The translations under genes were made by a program, and so were the position numbers. The notes under the pieces were generated by a model that was not told the DNA's origin, ran no database searches, and saw only the letters and a list, made by a program, of their open reading frames with translations. From assembly GCA_013398295.1 (NCBI GenBank), contig VZSF01008867.1:372001-436000 (forward strand): DNA of 64,000 nt. Direction: 5' to 3'. Below, in pieces: positions 29,201 to 42,260 of this stretch (its first letter is position 1; every line of letters begins with the position of its first letter). The stretch is from Chionis minor. Taxonomy: Eukaryota; Chordata; Aves; Charadriiformes; Chionididae.

Positions 29201-29690
29201 TTCGTTTGCTTAGGGATATCTCTTTGTTAGGTTAGATAACATCTCCTGTAATGTAGTGACTCATTAATATTTCCTCAATGAGTTGTTAAAAATCTCATTT
29301 CTCTCTTTCTACCTTTCCACTGAAGATGAAGTTCCACAAAATAGGTTGAGACAAGTGAAGCTTATGATTTCATGTGCATCTGACCAGGCACATGTGTTAT
29401 TGATGCCAAAAGAGGAGCTCTGTTCCTCCTTCTTGAAACCAATTCCTTCTTTTTCTCTCTAAACTCACTAAAACTGTAGAAAACTTCTGGAATAGTTTTA
29501 GTGAATTAGATCAGGTCATAATGCGGTCAAATGAGAAAGTGAAAAGGACAGGGGAAGGGAAGAGCAAAACCTCTCCTTTGTGGTTCCAGTGAATCAGGTA
29601 TCTTTGCTAAAAATCAGGAGAATCAGGTCTCCATGTTAAATGAAACCACAATTCAAAATCTCACCTTTACTGAAACAAGAAGTTTCATCT
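26291..29690. other. AT-rich unique sequence
   Basis: No gene or clear repeat recognised. An A-rich run lies at about 27122-27141. A TAT/TAG-rich patch with short TTATTA words lies near 27790-27890. Confidence 0.6.
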
Positions 29691-29783
29691 TGTCCCCCTT
29701 CCCTTCCTTGCCTTTCCCTGCCCTTCCATTTCTTCCCCTGCCCTGCCCTTTGCTCTCCTCCCTTCCCTTCCTTCCTCTGCTTC
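29691..29783 (+). repeat. Polypyrimidine tract (CCCTT/CCTGC-rich)
   Basis: About 90 bases are almost wholly C and T on the plus strand, with repeated CCTTCC and CCCTGCC words. It is low-complexity rather than a perfect tandem array. Such tracts can form triplex (H-DNA) structures, but that is an inference here. The open frames crossing it are composition artefacts. Confidence 0.85.
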
Positions 29784-32700
29784 AGCTGCTGTATCTGACT
29801 CTTTTTGGACTCCTCTGTGAATTTGTTCAGGACACCAAATCAATGGAAAACTAAATTGTAAAGTCAAGACAGCATTGATTTCAGATGAATTAGTAATTTT
29901 AATCAAATCCTGACAGTGTCTGGATGTACTTGGCATGGAGAAGAAGTGAAACTGCACAGCTAGAAGGGGAAGTGGAAGGACAGTGAAACAAGGAAAGAGG
30001 AGAGGAGGAACAAGTGCCCCAGCTGTTGGCAGCAGCGAGCCATTAGGCTGACCCGTGGAAGCACAGCTTTATTTTGCTTGTTTCAGGGCTAAGTGGTTCT
30101 TGCACTGACTCTTACTGTCTGTACCATCTGGAAGTTAACAATATACATGGTATAGACATCTAAGTAAGATAAGCATATGTAACATGGGTGGCTTTTGCTT
30201 AAGATCACCCGCAACCATTTTGAGGTGATCGTTTTTCATTGTCTAAGCTTGCTATAGCTACGGGTGGGTTTTGTCTTGCTTTAATTTACATGTCCACAGT
30301 GTAGGTGCTTACATGTAATAGTGAACTCAGTTCAGCCAGCTAATCATGGGTGTCTAGTACAGTTTGAAGTGATGTATGGCATCTGAGATATTCACAGGCA
30401 GCATATGATGACGTAGGACCTACAGACGTCATGCCCGTACACTAAAGGTGCTAAAAATGGTATTAGAGACCTACACTTAAACAAGCTGAGTCTAATCTGC
30501 TACACCCTGATTTGAACAGTTTCTTGAAGAGTATAAATCTTACCCTGGACCTTAATTTTAGAAATTCCTATTTTATAGGCCCATCTTAGTCTTCTGCTCC
30601 TTATAAACAGGACTGACTGAATTAAACAGCAAAGGAGGGAAAAAGATGCCAAATCAGCCTGATTCTAAAATATGCTTTTTTCCAACTAGATGGGAAAATT
30701 CTAGCTAGGAAAATGTATTTATGAACATAAATATATATATATATGAACATAAATATATATAACGTGCAAACATATTGTGTACCAAATCGTAACTCAGAAT
30801 ATGGCCCACTGTATTGATTTAGGTCTTGATGCAACATACACAGGTTTGCATATTTATATGCAACATGAGTAGTTATATATTTGAGGCTAACCATGTGTGT
30901 AAAATGTTGCAAGACTCAGATCTCGGGTAATAGGCGTTATAATCTCAGAATCTGTTCTGTTGAAATCTAAATTAGGATAAGGGAACTACTAGATTGAACT
31001 ATACCTCTAAAAAGCCACATTTTACATAAATGTCTTGTTGAATAATAGTGTCAAAGTTCTTTGTGATATACTAAAATTTAACTCCTCTTAGCATCAAGTA
31101 CCAGTGTAAATTCCACAAGATAAAAGCAGTCACCTATTCCATTTCTTAATATGAATTTTAATTTCATATGTTCTGTAATTATGTGAAATAAGCTTAAAAG
31201 CTAATACATTTTCAAATTTTCTCCATATTTTCAAAGGTGTGAATCAGTTTCTTATTAAGTTAAACACCCACTCATGAGTTGGTTTGTCAGGAGGATCTGA
31301 TGTTCTTTGTAAGTCATTATTTTTGTGAAGAGGAGTAATAACCTGTCTTCCTACTATGATATTTAAATTATTCCTTACTTCTCTAACTAAACAGTATTGT
31401 AACATTCAAATTGTTTGGATGAATGCTCCTTTGAAAGGTTTCCTCTTTATTGAGACTTATACTCAGTCTTTTGTGAAATTGTTGGTTCAGGACTATATAT
31501 TGCCATTAATATTATGTCACAAAGGTCCTGATTCTATCAGGAATCCCTCATGGAGTTTATATAGTCACAAATGTTCTACATTATTTAATTGTCTCTTCTC
31601 AAAGTTATTCTGCAAGGTTTTTACAGGCACAGATGTTATCTTTTCCAAGTATACAGTTTGGGCTACATCTTCCACTGGGGCCAAATCAACCAAAAGGTTA
31701 TTACACAGTGTGAAAGGAAACATTTTCAAGGCTCTAAATAATGGTATAGTTAATCTGAACATCAACAGAACTGGATGTTGTATACACAAATGGTTCCAAT
31801 AAAAATGTGGAGACATTTTTTATTATCAGAAGCAGTTACATTTAGCTGCATGAACTTCTCTAAGATGATGTAGTTGTACTGTTGGAACAGAGCCATATCT
31901 AATGTTACAAATGCACTCCATGTGTTAGAGGGAAAATTCACCTCAGGAATTTACCCAGAACTACTAGAAACAAGAGGAGATGGATAATTTCCTGTGTTAC
32001 TTGGACAAATGTTTAGGTCTGACTGTTCTGGAAGCTTGCAATTTTCATTCTTGCCAGCACAGAGGATATATTCTCAAGGGTACAAAAGACATTACCGGTC
32101 AGCAACCAGGAAAAATTCATTGATTAAATCAGTGCTCCATACTGAGAATTAAGAGAAAAATGGTTTGATCTAATGTCTAGGACCCTTTACAGAGAGATCA
32201 GCTACTACGAAGAGCCTCCTCCCTGCAAAATTATGAGGAGGAAAAAAAACCTGCAAACATGATCCAAAACCAGAAGGAGTCCCATCTGTTATGTTAATAT
32301 ATTTGTGAGTTGGGGAAATAGACTCTCCTCATTTTTGTAAGACTGCAGTGGACATTTTTGAAAACAAGATGATGCACTATTAGCAGAATAAAATGACACA
32401 AGTCAAGACTTGTTTTAGCAATCTACAAGTGGGTGGGAGGTGGTAAAATACACAGCAGAGTAAATACTAATTGATCATCAGCTGCTCCATATGGCACATT
32501 GTATTACAGAAAAAGCCAACCTGTGGCAATAACAGCCTCAAATCTTCACTGTAGCTCCAGTTCATAATGGTTATTAAAATACAATAGCCAGAGAAATTAT
32601 GTGGGGTTCAGCGTATTGTACAAGTGTAAAGCATATTATCATAGAAACAGATTGGCATGGGAACTGTAATTTATTGCAAGTCTTGGTACCCTTACAAGAA

Positions 32701-32989
32701 ACTGAGCCTTTCAAGGAAACATCCAAAAAGACCTTATATGTAAACAGTCAGTCTTCTATCATCAAACCCATAAGTGAGTGCCAGAGGAAGAAACTCAAAC
32801 CCCTATTCACCTTTTCAGAGGACTAAACACCCTACATACTGTGATGATAAAAATTATTGTTAAAGCTGTACTTTATAGGAGCCTCCTGTTTCTACTTGTA
32901 TGTAATAGTCTCATATTTTTTTCCTCAGTGGCTGAGACTTTTCCTGTCAGCCTCTTGATATTGGAAATAGACACAGTCAAGGACATCAA
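29784..32989. other. Unique sequence with one unexplained 148-codon open frame
   Basis: The longest open frame outside the repeats and the GC-rich block lies at 31356-31802 (+, 148 codons). It has no recognisable domain. Its TAA stop lies inside an AATAAA hexamer at 31798-31803. I consider it probably chance. An imperfect AT-rich direct repeat, 'atgaacataaatatatat', occurs at 30721-30738 and again at about 30743-30760. Confidence 0.5.
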
Positions 32990-33130
32990 TACCTAAAATC
33001 AACATCTCACATTTTAGGCAGTCAGCCACTGGGGTAGAATCTAGAATCCTGCATTAGGCAGTAAACTCTCTCTGTAGTGCATTGAGAGAGTAAGGTGATA
33101 GCTAATAAAAGCCATAGAGCGAATTGAGTC
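32990..33130. repeat. Possible ancient dispersed repeat relic
   Basis: Phrases such as 'ccactggggtagaatctaga', 'cctgcattaggcagtaaact' and 'agtgcattgagagagtaagg' look like part of an old dispersed family with TTAGGC motifs. Recognition is from memory and weak. There is no coding content. Confidence 0.35.
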
Positions 33131-34309
33131 CAAAACTACAGTCCAAAATTATGTCTAAAACATTTCTTACATGTAAAACTCTCTGTTTACTAAAGGTCTT
33201 CCCCTTTCACTAAATTTCCTAAGAAACTTGGAGTTATACTTCTGAACATGCCCTGAGCTGTCCCAATTTAAAAGTCTCAATATTTTTTTCCCATCTAAAT
33301 GGGTTCCATTAAGATGCAGCAATAGGGAGTAGAATACTGCCTAACTTTTGCCTTGATCTTAGGGACCCTAATGAAGACAATTGTTACAGCAAATTTTTAC
33401 ATTCCTTGCACAATTGGCATAATGGCTTTCCTTTAAAGCTTCCAGAGGAAGGTTTTATTTTCCTAACAGATTTCTAAACTTAGGTGGACTGGATCTCATT
33501 GTGGGGATGTCTTATCTATCATCATCTGTTTATAAATATCTATTTTATCAGGAGATGAATGATGCCTTAGATCAACCTATCTCTTTCTGTTGACTTCAAA
33601 GAGAACTTCAGATATACTACGCTATAAATTTGGTCAAAGAATATCACCTTACATGTTATTCTGCCTCTCTCTCTTAAGAATGCCTAATACACATGAGTAA
33701 CACACGGTTTCCTGCAGTATCTTCTGTGGACATCTTTCAAAAAGAAGGGTAGAAAGGGTGTTTCACTCATTCATTATTAGCAACATAAATTGCTCTATCT
33801 GGAATAGGTGCCAGGTGAGCTCCCTAATTGCAATATTGAATCTCTTTGGCCAAGTCAACGTTTCATTCTGTGTTATATCTTAAAAGGAATGGAAGAAGAG
33901 TGCCCCACAATCTGTTGGAAGTCAGGGCATACTGGTAGGAAGTAGGAGGCACAAGTTCCTACTTAACTGAAGACAGTGTTGAAGCAGGAAGCTCTCATTT
34001 ACTCTTTCCTATTACTCTGACCACTAGGGTACTATATAAAAGAGGAGGAACATCACATCACCTTGCCACCTTTAGGGAAAAAAAGCTGGAACTGCAACGT
34101 TTTGTGTAACCTGATCCTGCCAATCTTCATTAGGCATTGTCAGCATTTACAACATGGAAGGCATTTGAGTGGAAAAACAGCTGACCCTAGAGTTAGTTGT
34201 GGACAGCTTGCCTAGATGTCGTATTCCTGTTCAACATCAATGGCTGTTGCCCATATATAATGATATCTGAGATGTCTGTTGGTTTCAAGACATCCACATA
34301 AGGTTGCTA
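33131..34309. other. AT-rich unique sequence
   Basis: No gene or repeat recognised. Confidence 0.6.
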
Positions 34310-34510
34310 TAAGGTTGACCTATGGGGGAATCTGAACCTTTCTGAGGTGAGAAGTGGAGATTACCTTAGGTCAGCCTAAGATCTAAGAAGTTGCCTTAGG
34401 ATAATTCAAATGGAACTAAATGCCTAAATTGAGGCTACTGCATCAGACTGTAGATCTCCATAGATTTAGGCAACTGGTTTACCTATAGACATGTAAATTT
34501 GCACGTCTTA
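34310..34510. repeat. Possible ancient dispersed repeat relic
   Basis: CCTTAGG, GCCTAAG, 'aaatgcctaaattgaggc' and TTTAGGCAACT occur within 200 bp. This density of CCTAA/TTAGG words matches the other three weak relics in the window. The edges are not defined. Confidence 0.35.
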
Positions 34511-37500
34511 ACCTGACAGGTTAATGTCTCCCTTGATTCTGCAACAAGGTAAAAAAGTAATGAGTTCGTTTCCAAATTTAGATGACATCCATAGAGACCT
34601 GCACTGAATCTAATGCTAGATTCTTGCAAACTAAAGGAAAGCTTTATGCATGTATCTGTTTCAGTTTATGGTCCTTTCTAATAAGAACTATGGATTTTTA
34701 GGTGGTGATGATATTTGATTTTCCTGCAAAGGTGATACAGTGGCACTGTTTACAGATGGGGTCTGTATAGAACATTAATGTACATACTTGTGATTGAAGA
34801 TTTATCCAAAATATCATCTCTTTTTATGATCAGTCTTTAAAAAAGCTTCTGCATGCTTTCCACTTGCTATCAGTAGGTGAGTCTAAACAAAAATATTGAG
34901 AGGAATATTGTAAGAGGGATTTGTTTGCATACATGACTATCACCAACAGAACTGTTAAAAAAAAGCTAGAAATATCCATAGATTTTGTTGGGAGAGCCAT
35001 TAACAAGGCCAAAAAAAATCATGAACTGCATTGGAATTTATTGAGGCTTAACTCTACCTTGTCTTAGTACCACAGAGGTTGTGTGAATTTATTAATAAAA
35101 CAATGCAAAAGAAGCTGGACAGTCAGGGATTATAATCCCAGGTGGAGAAGCTTCTTCTAAAATACATGACCTTGGTACATTCTTCCTACTCTTGGCCACA
35201 AACAGTACCATCATAGGGGCTTTCTATCAAATCAGGATTTCAATCTACTGTGCTTTCACTCAGATTTTGTACTGCCCTTTGAGAGAACGAATCCATCATG
35301 ACCTATACAAACAGGTTTCCTGTCTTTTTCTCAGTGTTAACTCCACAAAAATTTGGTGAGAAATGGGCTATGACAATGTATCACCCAGTCCAAATAACGA
35401 AATATTATCCTTATTGTCATGGGAAGTGACAAATTTTCTTTCAATTTTTACTTTCTTAATTTGTGAGGAAAGGACTTTAATAGTTTTCTGAGGAGCACTG
35501 AAGCAGCTTTAATGCCACAGGCTTTAACTCTTGCCCCCTAAGCAGAAAGAGCAACGTTAGCACTGAAAACAGTGTTAAAGCAGTTTAGCACAATGCTTAA
35601 TGTGTTAGGCATTTCACTACCTCACTCTCTGTGAAAATTAATTAGAATTTGCAATGTTTGTTAGATTAGGAGAATGAAGAACACTTTTAACATCTCACTT
35701 TTGAACTCTTACGTTATTCTTCCACTTTATATTCTACTCTAAATTATGTGGACCAAATCCTGGTTGTAGGCTCAAATACTCCTGTCAAAATCTCCCTTTG
35801 ACAGTAATAAAACCTAACTACATTTGCCAGAGAGGGAGTTAAATAACAGGACTAGAGCCAAACCAGCAGAATTTGTATGTGGAACTCCAGATGTGCACCT
35901 TCACAGAGAGCTTACTTCTAATCTTCTTTAGCCCACAAGAATTTACAATATTTTATCATTAATAATTTCTAGAGTCAGAGTACATTGATGAGGAAGGCTC
36001 ACATTTCATTTGATATAATTTCATTTGTTTATTTTCTTGGGAATTTTTGTCAAATAAATAAACAGATAAAAGTCCTGTATTGACAAAAGAAATACTCCTT
36101 CTAGGTAATTATGAACCAGCAGGAAATTTTTGTCTCATGGATAGGCCTCTATGACAACTATATGAGACTGCTATAGTTTGAACAACGTCAACATCTACTT
36201 GTAAACACCCTGTTCACCTGGCATGGAATTGCATTACTCTACCACTTGTCTTTCCCAGAAACATTTACTCCTACTTATCCAAGTATTTGATTTAGAAATC
36301 ACAGCTGTCCTTTTAAATAGAAAGATCTGCATCTAAGTAATAAATAGTGGAATTGAGTAAATATCCATAATATGCACTCCACCACTACAGTTGATATTAT
36401 AAGCAACTGTAATTTCAACATAACCAAATGTTTCTTTTGTAGTCTTTGTGTTACAAAACCTAAAATCAATTTTATCCATCAATGAGACAGTGAAGAATTT
36501 AATCAGAGCCATTTCACAGAAGATGATTTTTTGAGTTTATTTTTTTAAATGAGGGTAATTAAAATTTGTCTCTAGACTCAACATTTCCTGCAGAACTTCT
36601 TCTGCCACGGATAACTATATACCCATACCTTTCTCATACATAAGGTACTTGAATTTGCATATTCTGTTGAACTCCAAGTCTTTGTATTGCTCAGCTGTAT
36701 GACCTGTTTTCTGGATGGAGTTACATGGAGTTTTTTGATTACAGAAGATTTATAGACCTATATGTGGAGGTTTCCACCCCACAAATGTCAGGGTTAGTAG
36801 TAAAAGGAAGGTAAGTGTTTGATTACAGTGATGCATATTCTGGTTTTTTCATTCACCATCCAGGTTTGCGGACTCATGTCATATAAAAACTAGGTTTGTG
36901 CAGTTATGTCGTACACATGAGTGTATGTACAATGCTTTTATTTGTTTTGTCCTCAATAAATTTTTAATCCAGTCCTAGCTTCAACAAAAAAAATGTTGAA
37001 AAAGTTTAAAAAAAGATATTGTTTATGTGTTTTGTAAAAGTAGCAAATGGAGGGAGGAGGAGAAACCTATAGCTGACCTGTCTGGTAGTGAAGCTGAGGC
37101 ATGCACAAATACCTTATTCATGAGTTCACATTTTAGAATATATCTCTGTTGACCTTTGATGCACCCTGACACATACACCTGGAGTTCTGATTCTCTGGTC
37201 ATTCATGATGGAACCTCCTTGGGATGCGTAACAAGATTTCATCTGTGTGGATAACAGAGTGAAGAAATGAAATACCCCTGATAGAGGCAGATGAGGAACG
37301 CGGGTCCTGGAAGTCTTGGAAGCCATCCTAGCTGCTGGACCAGATGTCATCTAGACACAGCCAGAGACACCTTATAAATACTTCAGCCAACAATGGAAAC
37401 TTCAATCAGAAACTGCAGTCAACCACAAGACACAGAACTGTAGGAAATAGGCTTTGTTGTTTCTGATAGTCATGGAAAATAAAATTGCTTGTATTTTCTT

Positions 37501-38149
37501 TGTGAGAAGTTTGGTATTTTTGCTTTTACAGAAACAGAAGTAATTTCCCTCTGTGCTGTTCCGGCCTTTGTCATGGGAAGGCAACAACTTTACTTGAAAT
37601 GCACAGTGAGCATTGTTATGTTAGGAGTATATCTTTGCTAAAAATATGACTCAGTGCTACACCTTCTGCATAAAATATTTGCCCCTCAAATACTCAGTCC
37701 TTAAAACAGCCTCTGTTCACTGCCTTTTGCAGCAATAAGCTTAAGCAAGTATCCCCTCCAAGTTTTATTTATAATATATGTATAACGTGAAGAAATATTT
37801 TAATTCTCATGAGGATCCTTTGGTTTTACCCCTTTAGAGAAATACCAGGTTTCTACTTCTGTGCTAAAATAGTTAGGTCAGTTCAGGAGCTTGATTGTTA
37901 ACATCATTGTTATACAAAATAAAGGCAGGTGTTTTTTTCTGTAATAAATATAACAAAAGATTGTCATAGTTATAGACTCTCTGATAACAATATAAAACCA
38001 AATTAGCTCCATCTCTGTTGTCTATATGCTTTAGACCATACACAAAACATTTAAAATTTTTTACTTCTTAGGCTTCATGTGGGTATTTATTTTGATTAGA
38101 GCTGAATCATTTTCTAACAAACTGACATTCTATTTAGTGTTTTGCATGA
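34511..38149. other. AT-rich unique sequence
   Basis: No gene is demonstrated. A possible small exon at 36745-36810 is listed separately. A 74-codon minus-strand frame at 37126-37350 has no recognisable features. Confidence 0.6.
36745..36810 (+). other. Candidate 66-nt exon (splice-site pair), unproven
   Basis: An acceptor-like 'ttttttgattacag' precedes 36745 and a perfect GTAAGT donor follows 36810. The 66-nt interval is a multiple of three and is open in two of its three frames. Decoy splice pairs are common in AT-rich DNA: a similar pair around 51490-51534 encloses stops in all frames. This may well be chance. No protein family is recognised. Confidence 0.12.
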
Positions 38150-38345
38150 CCACCATCAGTGCAGTACTTCCATGTTTCACAAACATTAGTCCATTTATTA
38201 TTACAAAATCCCATAGAGACAGGAAAGTATCATCTCCACTTCTACAGACGTGACTAAAGACCACACAGTTAAGTCTACATCAGACCCTGGAAGTGAATCA
38301 AAGACTCTAAGTCACAACCTAATGCCTTCCTGGTAAGACTATCCT
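38150..38345 (-). mobile_element. MIR/L2-like SINE relic
   Basis: Read on the minus strand, the order of phrases follows the MIR/CORE-SINE and L2 3' end consensus. On the plus strand the matching pieces are 'aaatcccatagagacaggaa', 'atcatctccacttctacaga', 'gaccacacagttaagtctac' and a decayed counterpart of the MIR 'gattcgaaccca' motif. It is strongly diverged, consistent with an insertion predating birds. No intact pol III promoter is evident. Confidence 0.55.
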
Positions 38346-41300
38346 TACAGATTTCTGTGTGGATTCCCTTTTTAGTTGCCATTTCAAGCAACACTCTACA
38401 GCATGAAGTAATAATTATGTAACCTTATTTACAGCTCATCAAAAGTTTCCACAACTTGAAACACAGAACAACATTTTCTGAAGTATAAAGGAAGTCAATG
38501 TCAGATGTTTTCATCTTTCCTTAGAGGTTAAGTTGAAGTAAAAATACTTTCAGTATTGCTGTGTGATATTAGTACAACATGGCTGATTATCTGGAGCGTG
38601 TGTAGCACAGTATAACTCCTAATAGAAAGAAGGGAGAGCATTTCAACAGATGGGGCCTTCAGTATAACCACCAGTACTCTTACTTCTTAGAATCTTTCAT
38701 ACCTATCTTCTTGTGGTTGCATTTAATCCAAGGATCTGTGTTGCCAGACTGTTAAGACAAGGTCTTTCTTAAGGCAAAGAAATGTAAAAAATAACACTTG
38801 CAATATAGATTTTTGTTATTTTCTTCTGTATTTAAAGTTTGTGGTTATTATTGAGGAATTACATTTTTATCTATTAGGAATTTGCCAGCTATTGGATATC
38901 TAGTAACTAGATGTTTAAGTCTGAACGAGTTAATAATAACCCCTTTTATAGTCAGTGGACAGAATCTGCAGTAGATCATTCATCTGACACACCTTAGGAT
39001 GAAATTTATTCTGGAAATGGCTGTATTGCTACTGAGCAAATAAAGGTATTTTTGAGGACTCAGATTTTGTCATGTAACTTTTGGATACCTTAATTAAGAC
39101 AAATTAGTTCTACCCCTGTCTGTAAAAATAAATATGCCTGATCTGACAGCAACAGCCTCATGTTTCTCCACTTCACTGCTATTTTGCAGAGGAATATGCA
39201 TCTTGGTACTGAATAGAAATACAGTTTTTGAACTGTACTGCTTGATATCACAAAAGCATTTCATTTTAGAGAAAAATCTAAATTTTTTTTTAGCTATTTC
39301 AACTTTTTTATACCTTATATACAATGCTTTAAGTATTTCTTCTGTTTATAAATTGAGAACTAACATTCTTTCTATTCTGTCCAAAAGATTATACCGCTTC
39401 ATGAAATGGCTTTAAGAAACATGGCCTTCCAAACTGCATCTGTCATATAATGTAGATAACTTCATAGTTCACATCTATTTCAACAAAAATAAAAAAGACA
39501 ACCCCTTTAAAGAATGCACTTTCAGAGCAACACCAGATTTCTAAATTTCATTATCTTTCTATGAGAATAAGAAACACTTTGTATTTCATGACTTGGATCC
39601 ATATGACAGGCAATATTAAAAAAACTTCTTTCCATGGTGAGTAGTTAAGACCATGGGGACTCTTCACTGTGTTAAGATGCAAGATGCAAGTCATCCAAGG
39701 ACTTATGACTTATACCTCAGATTTTGTCTGGAACCCCCATGAATTTGTCAGTAAGTCAATAATGATTTTTAGAATATCATTAATGGGGCTGGTGTTTGAT
39801 TCATACTTCAGAGTAAGTCTAAAGGATGATCAGAGCACTACCAAGGTAATTTGCAAAGCAATAAACCAGTAAGAAACCTGCATTTGGTAACTGTCTTTTC
39901 AGGAACAGTAGTAATCAGAAGATGTTATTAAATAATATTAACAAAAAAGTCTGCAGTAATCTCACCACAGCCTAAGGTGAGGAAGCATGTACATTAGGAT
40001 ATAAACTGTAATTTCAGTCCCATCTGGCTTTTTCTGGTCATTGCCACAGGAATACCCAAATATCTATGACAATCCCTTGAGTAGCACATTTTCAGTGGTG
40101 TAGAGCAATCAGTACGTTGGACTCCCAAGTCTGAATAATATGAAGAGAAAGCATCCATCAGTTGTTACTCTCAATTTTTTTTACATCATTCCGGGCCTAC
40201 GCACATACTGAAATACTCCAGTGGGAGGAGCAACAGGGAAAAATATAAAGAGGATAGTTGTCTCTCTTTAAGGCGAACCTGATTATAATCGCCCCCACAA
40301 AAAGTGTGTCCACTCTTCACAGACATTATATGAAGCTGTGGTACGTATTTCACCTTGTCACTTTGTACTGTAAAACTGATTTGTTCTTAGCCCACTATGT
40401 GTGGATATGATGCTGCCTTTCAGCTACTGAAGGGAAAATACTCATTCTGGGACCATAGCCTGACCAAAATATCGAATGATCAGCTGGTTGATGGATATTT
40501 TCTTTACCGAGGTACTACTGGGGTACTACATACACTATAAGTAATACATCCAGTGTTACCCTACATCAGTATTTAGATATACTTCATTTACTGTTTGATC
40601 AGCTTTCAAGATGGTGTTTTATAGAAGATCTATATTGTATTTTCAGGTGTTCCATATATTTAATATACAATTATGCCTTTTTTCAACACTTGGAAACTGG
40701 GTTAGTTTAGTATCTTGTTTAACTAGCACTTTGAGGTTTTTTCCTATAACTTACCAGTTCTTAGAAAACAGTAAATAGTCTAACTACTTCTTAGATGCTT
40801 CCAGCTCTCACTTTTCCTATACGTGCCATAAGCACATACCTCTAAACTAATTTTATAAATGGTATTCTTACTTGTATTATGCTTTCTGGGTGTCATTACC
40901 AAGTAAATTATGAAACAGCTTTGTTACATTGTGATGGGGTAACAGATTCCTAGTCTCTTAGAGAAGGATTTGTGAGTACATTTACCAAACACTGTACTTT
41001 TTATTTTAAACTATATTCTAAAAAGTATATTAGGATGCATTCTCAAAAGCATATTGACTACCAAAAAAAAAAAAAGCTTTGTTGACTGCAAAAGCAAATC
41101 TTCAAAGTGTTTTAAAATCCGTGCTTTCAGCTGTACAGATTACATCTTCAAAGACTTGGTATTTTTCAGGTGTCCAAATACTATGAAGCAATACACAAGA
41201 TCTACTGTGTAGTACCTGCAGCCTTCACTTCATTTTTTATGTAAAAGATGTTCATTCACCAGCTCTCTTAACCTATCTATGTTAAGGAGCTTTATAGATC

Positions 41301-42079
41301 TGTTACATTTGGGGGACGCGTAACTCTAAAGCACTTCAGTCCAATGTTAAAGTATTTTATCTCTTTGCAAGATCCATCATAACACAGTGCTCCATAAAGG
41401 AAGGTGACTGTGCAATTCCCAGGGATTTCAAAGGCATTTAGAGTCCTAGATAACTTCAGACATCTGGACCTTTTTTGGTAAAGCGTTTAGGGATGTGCTT
41501 AAGTGTTCTGCTGAGTCAACACATAAAGTCTTGAGTTTTTCCCATCCATTTTTTGCCACTTAATTGTCAAAGGAAAGGATGAGTAAAGTAACTCCAACTT
41601 TAAGCAAGCTTAATTATCTTTTTGTCAAATAAGGATGACACAGAAGACTGAGCTCCTATAACAGGTAAACACTTCAGTGTCAAAATTTAAGTAGGGTGAA
41701 TCACATCTCATGAATATCAAGCAATAAGGATCTACTGAGTTTGGTATGCTTTTAAGCAACCCCTTCATCACCAGAAATAGATAATTTTATTTTGACAAAA
41801 GCAAATAACTGACCCTGTCGTCCCCCCCCCCCCTTTTTTTTTTCCCCATACTAAATGAAGCTATCCTTTTACTTAATGAAGAAGCAGCAAAAATCACTTA
41901 GAAATGTTCGGTTTCCATAATGAAAAAAACTTAGAGCAATTTCTTTCCAGAATAACTTGACTTTGAATGGGGTTAACATTAGTAAAGATTTGCTTTGAAC
42001 AGGTGAACATATTCTTTTCTGCTAAATGATATCTTATTTAACAAATACATTTATCTTCTCCAATTTCCTCAGCCTACAG
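38346..42079. other. AT-rich unique sequence with a C/T homopolymer junction
   Basis: No gene is visible. A poly-C run of about 12 joins directly to a poly-T run of about 10 near 41822-41843. Remaining open frames are short. Confidence 0.65.
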
Positions 42080-42260
42080 AGTAATGAGTACCAGATTATT
42101 TTTCCACAGCATAGCATACATGTAATTATTTTTCATTCACAGTTTACTAACAATACAATTTTTTGATGTAACCTCCAAAGAACAACCTTGGCAGTTTATC
42201 TGGGAAAATCAGTTTACATGGCTCATTACAACAATCTCAATTATTTAAAAATTAAAACTT
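42080..42260. promoter_or_regulatory. Candidate conserved non-coding element
   Basis: A repeat-free, AT-rich patch contains GTAATTA, 'ttcattcacagtttac', 'aacaaccttggcagt' and CTCAATTATTTAAA, a composition often seen in conserved enhancers. This is only an impression from motif content. Alignment to other birds and reptiles would decide it. Confidence 0.2.
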
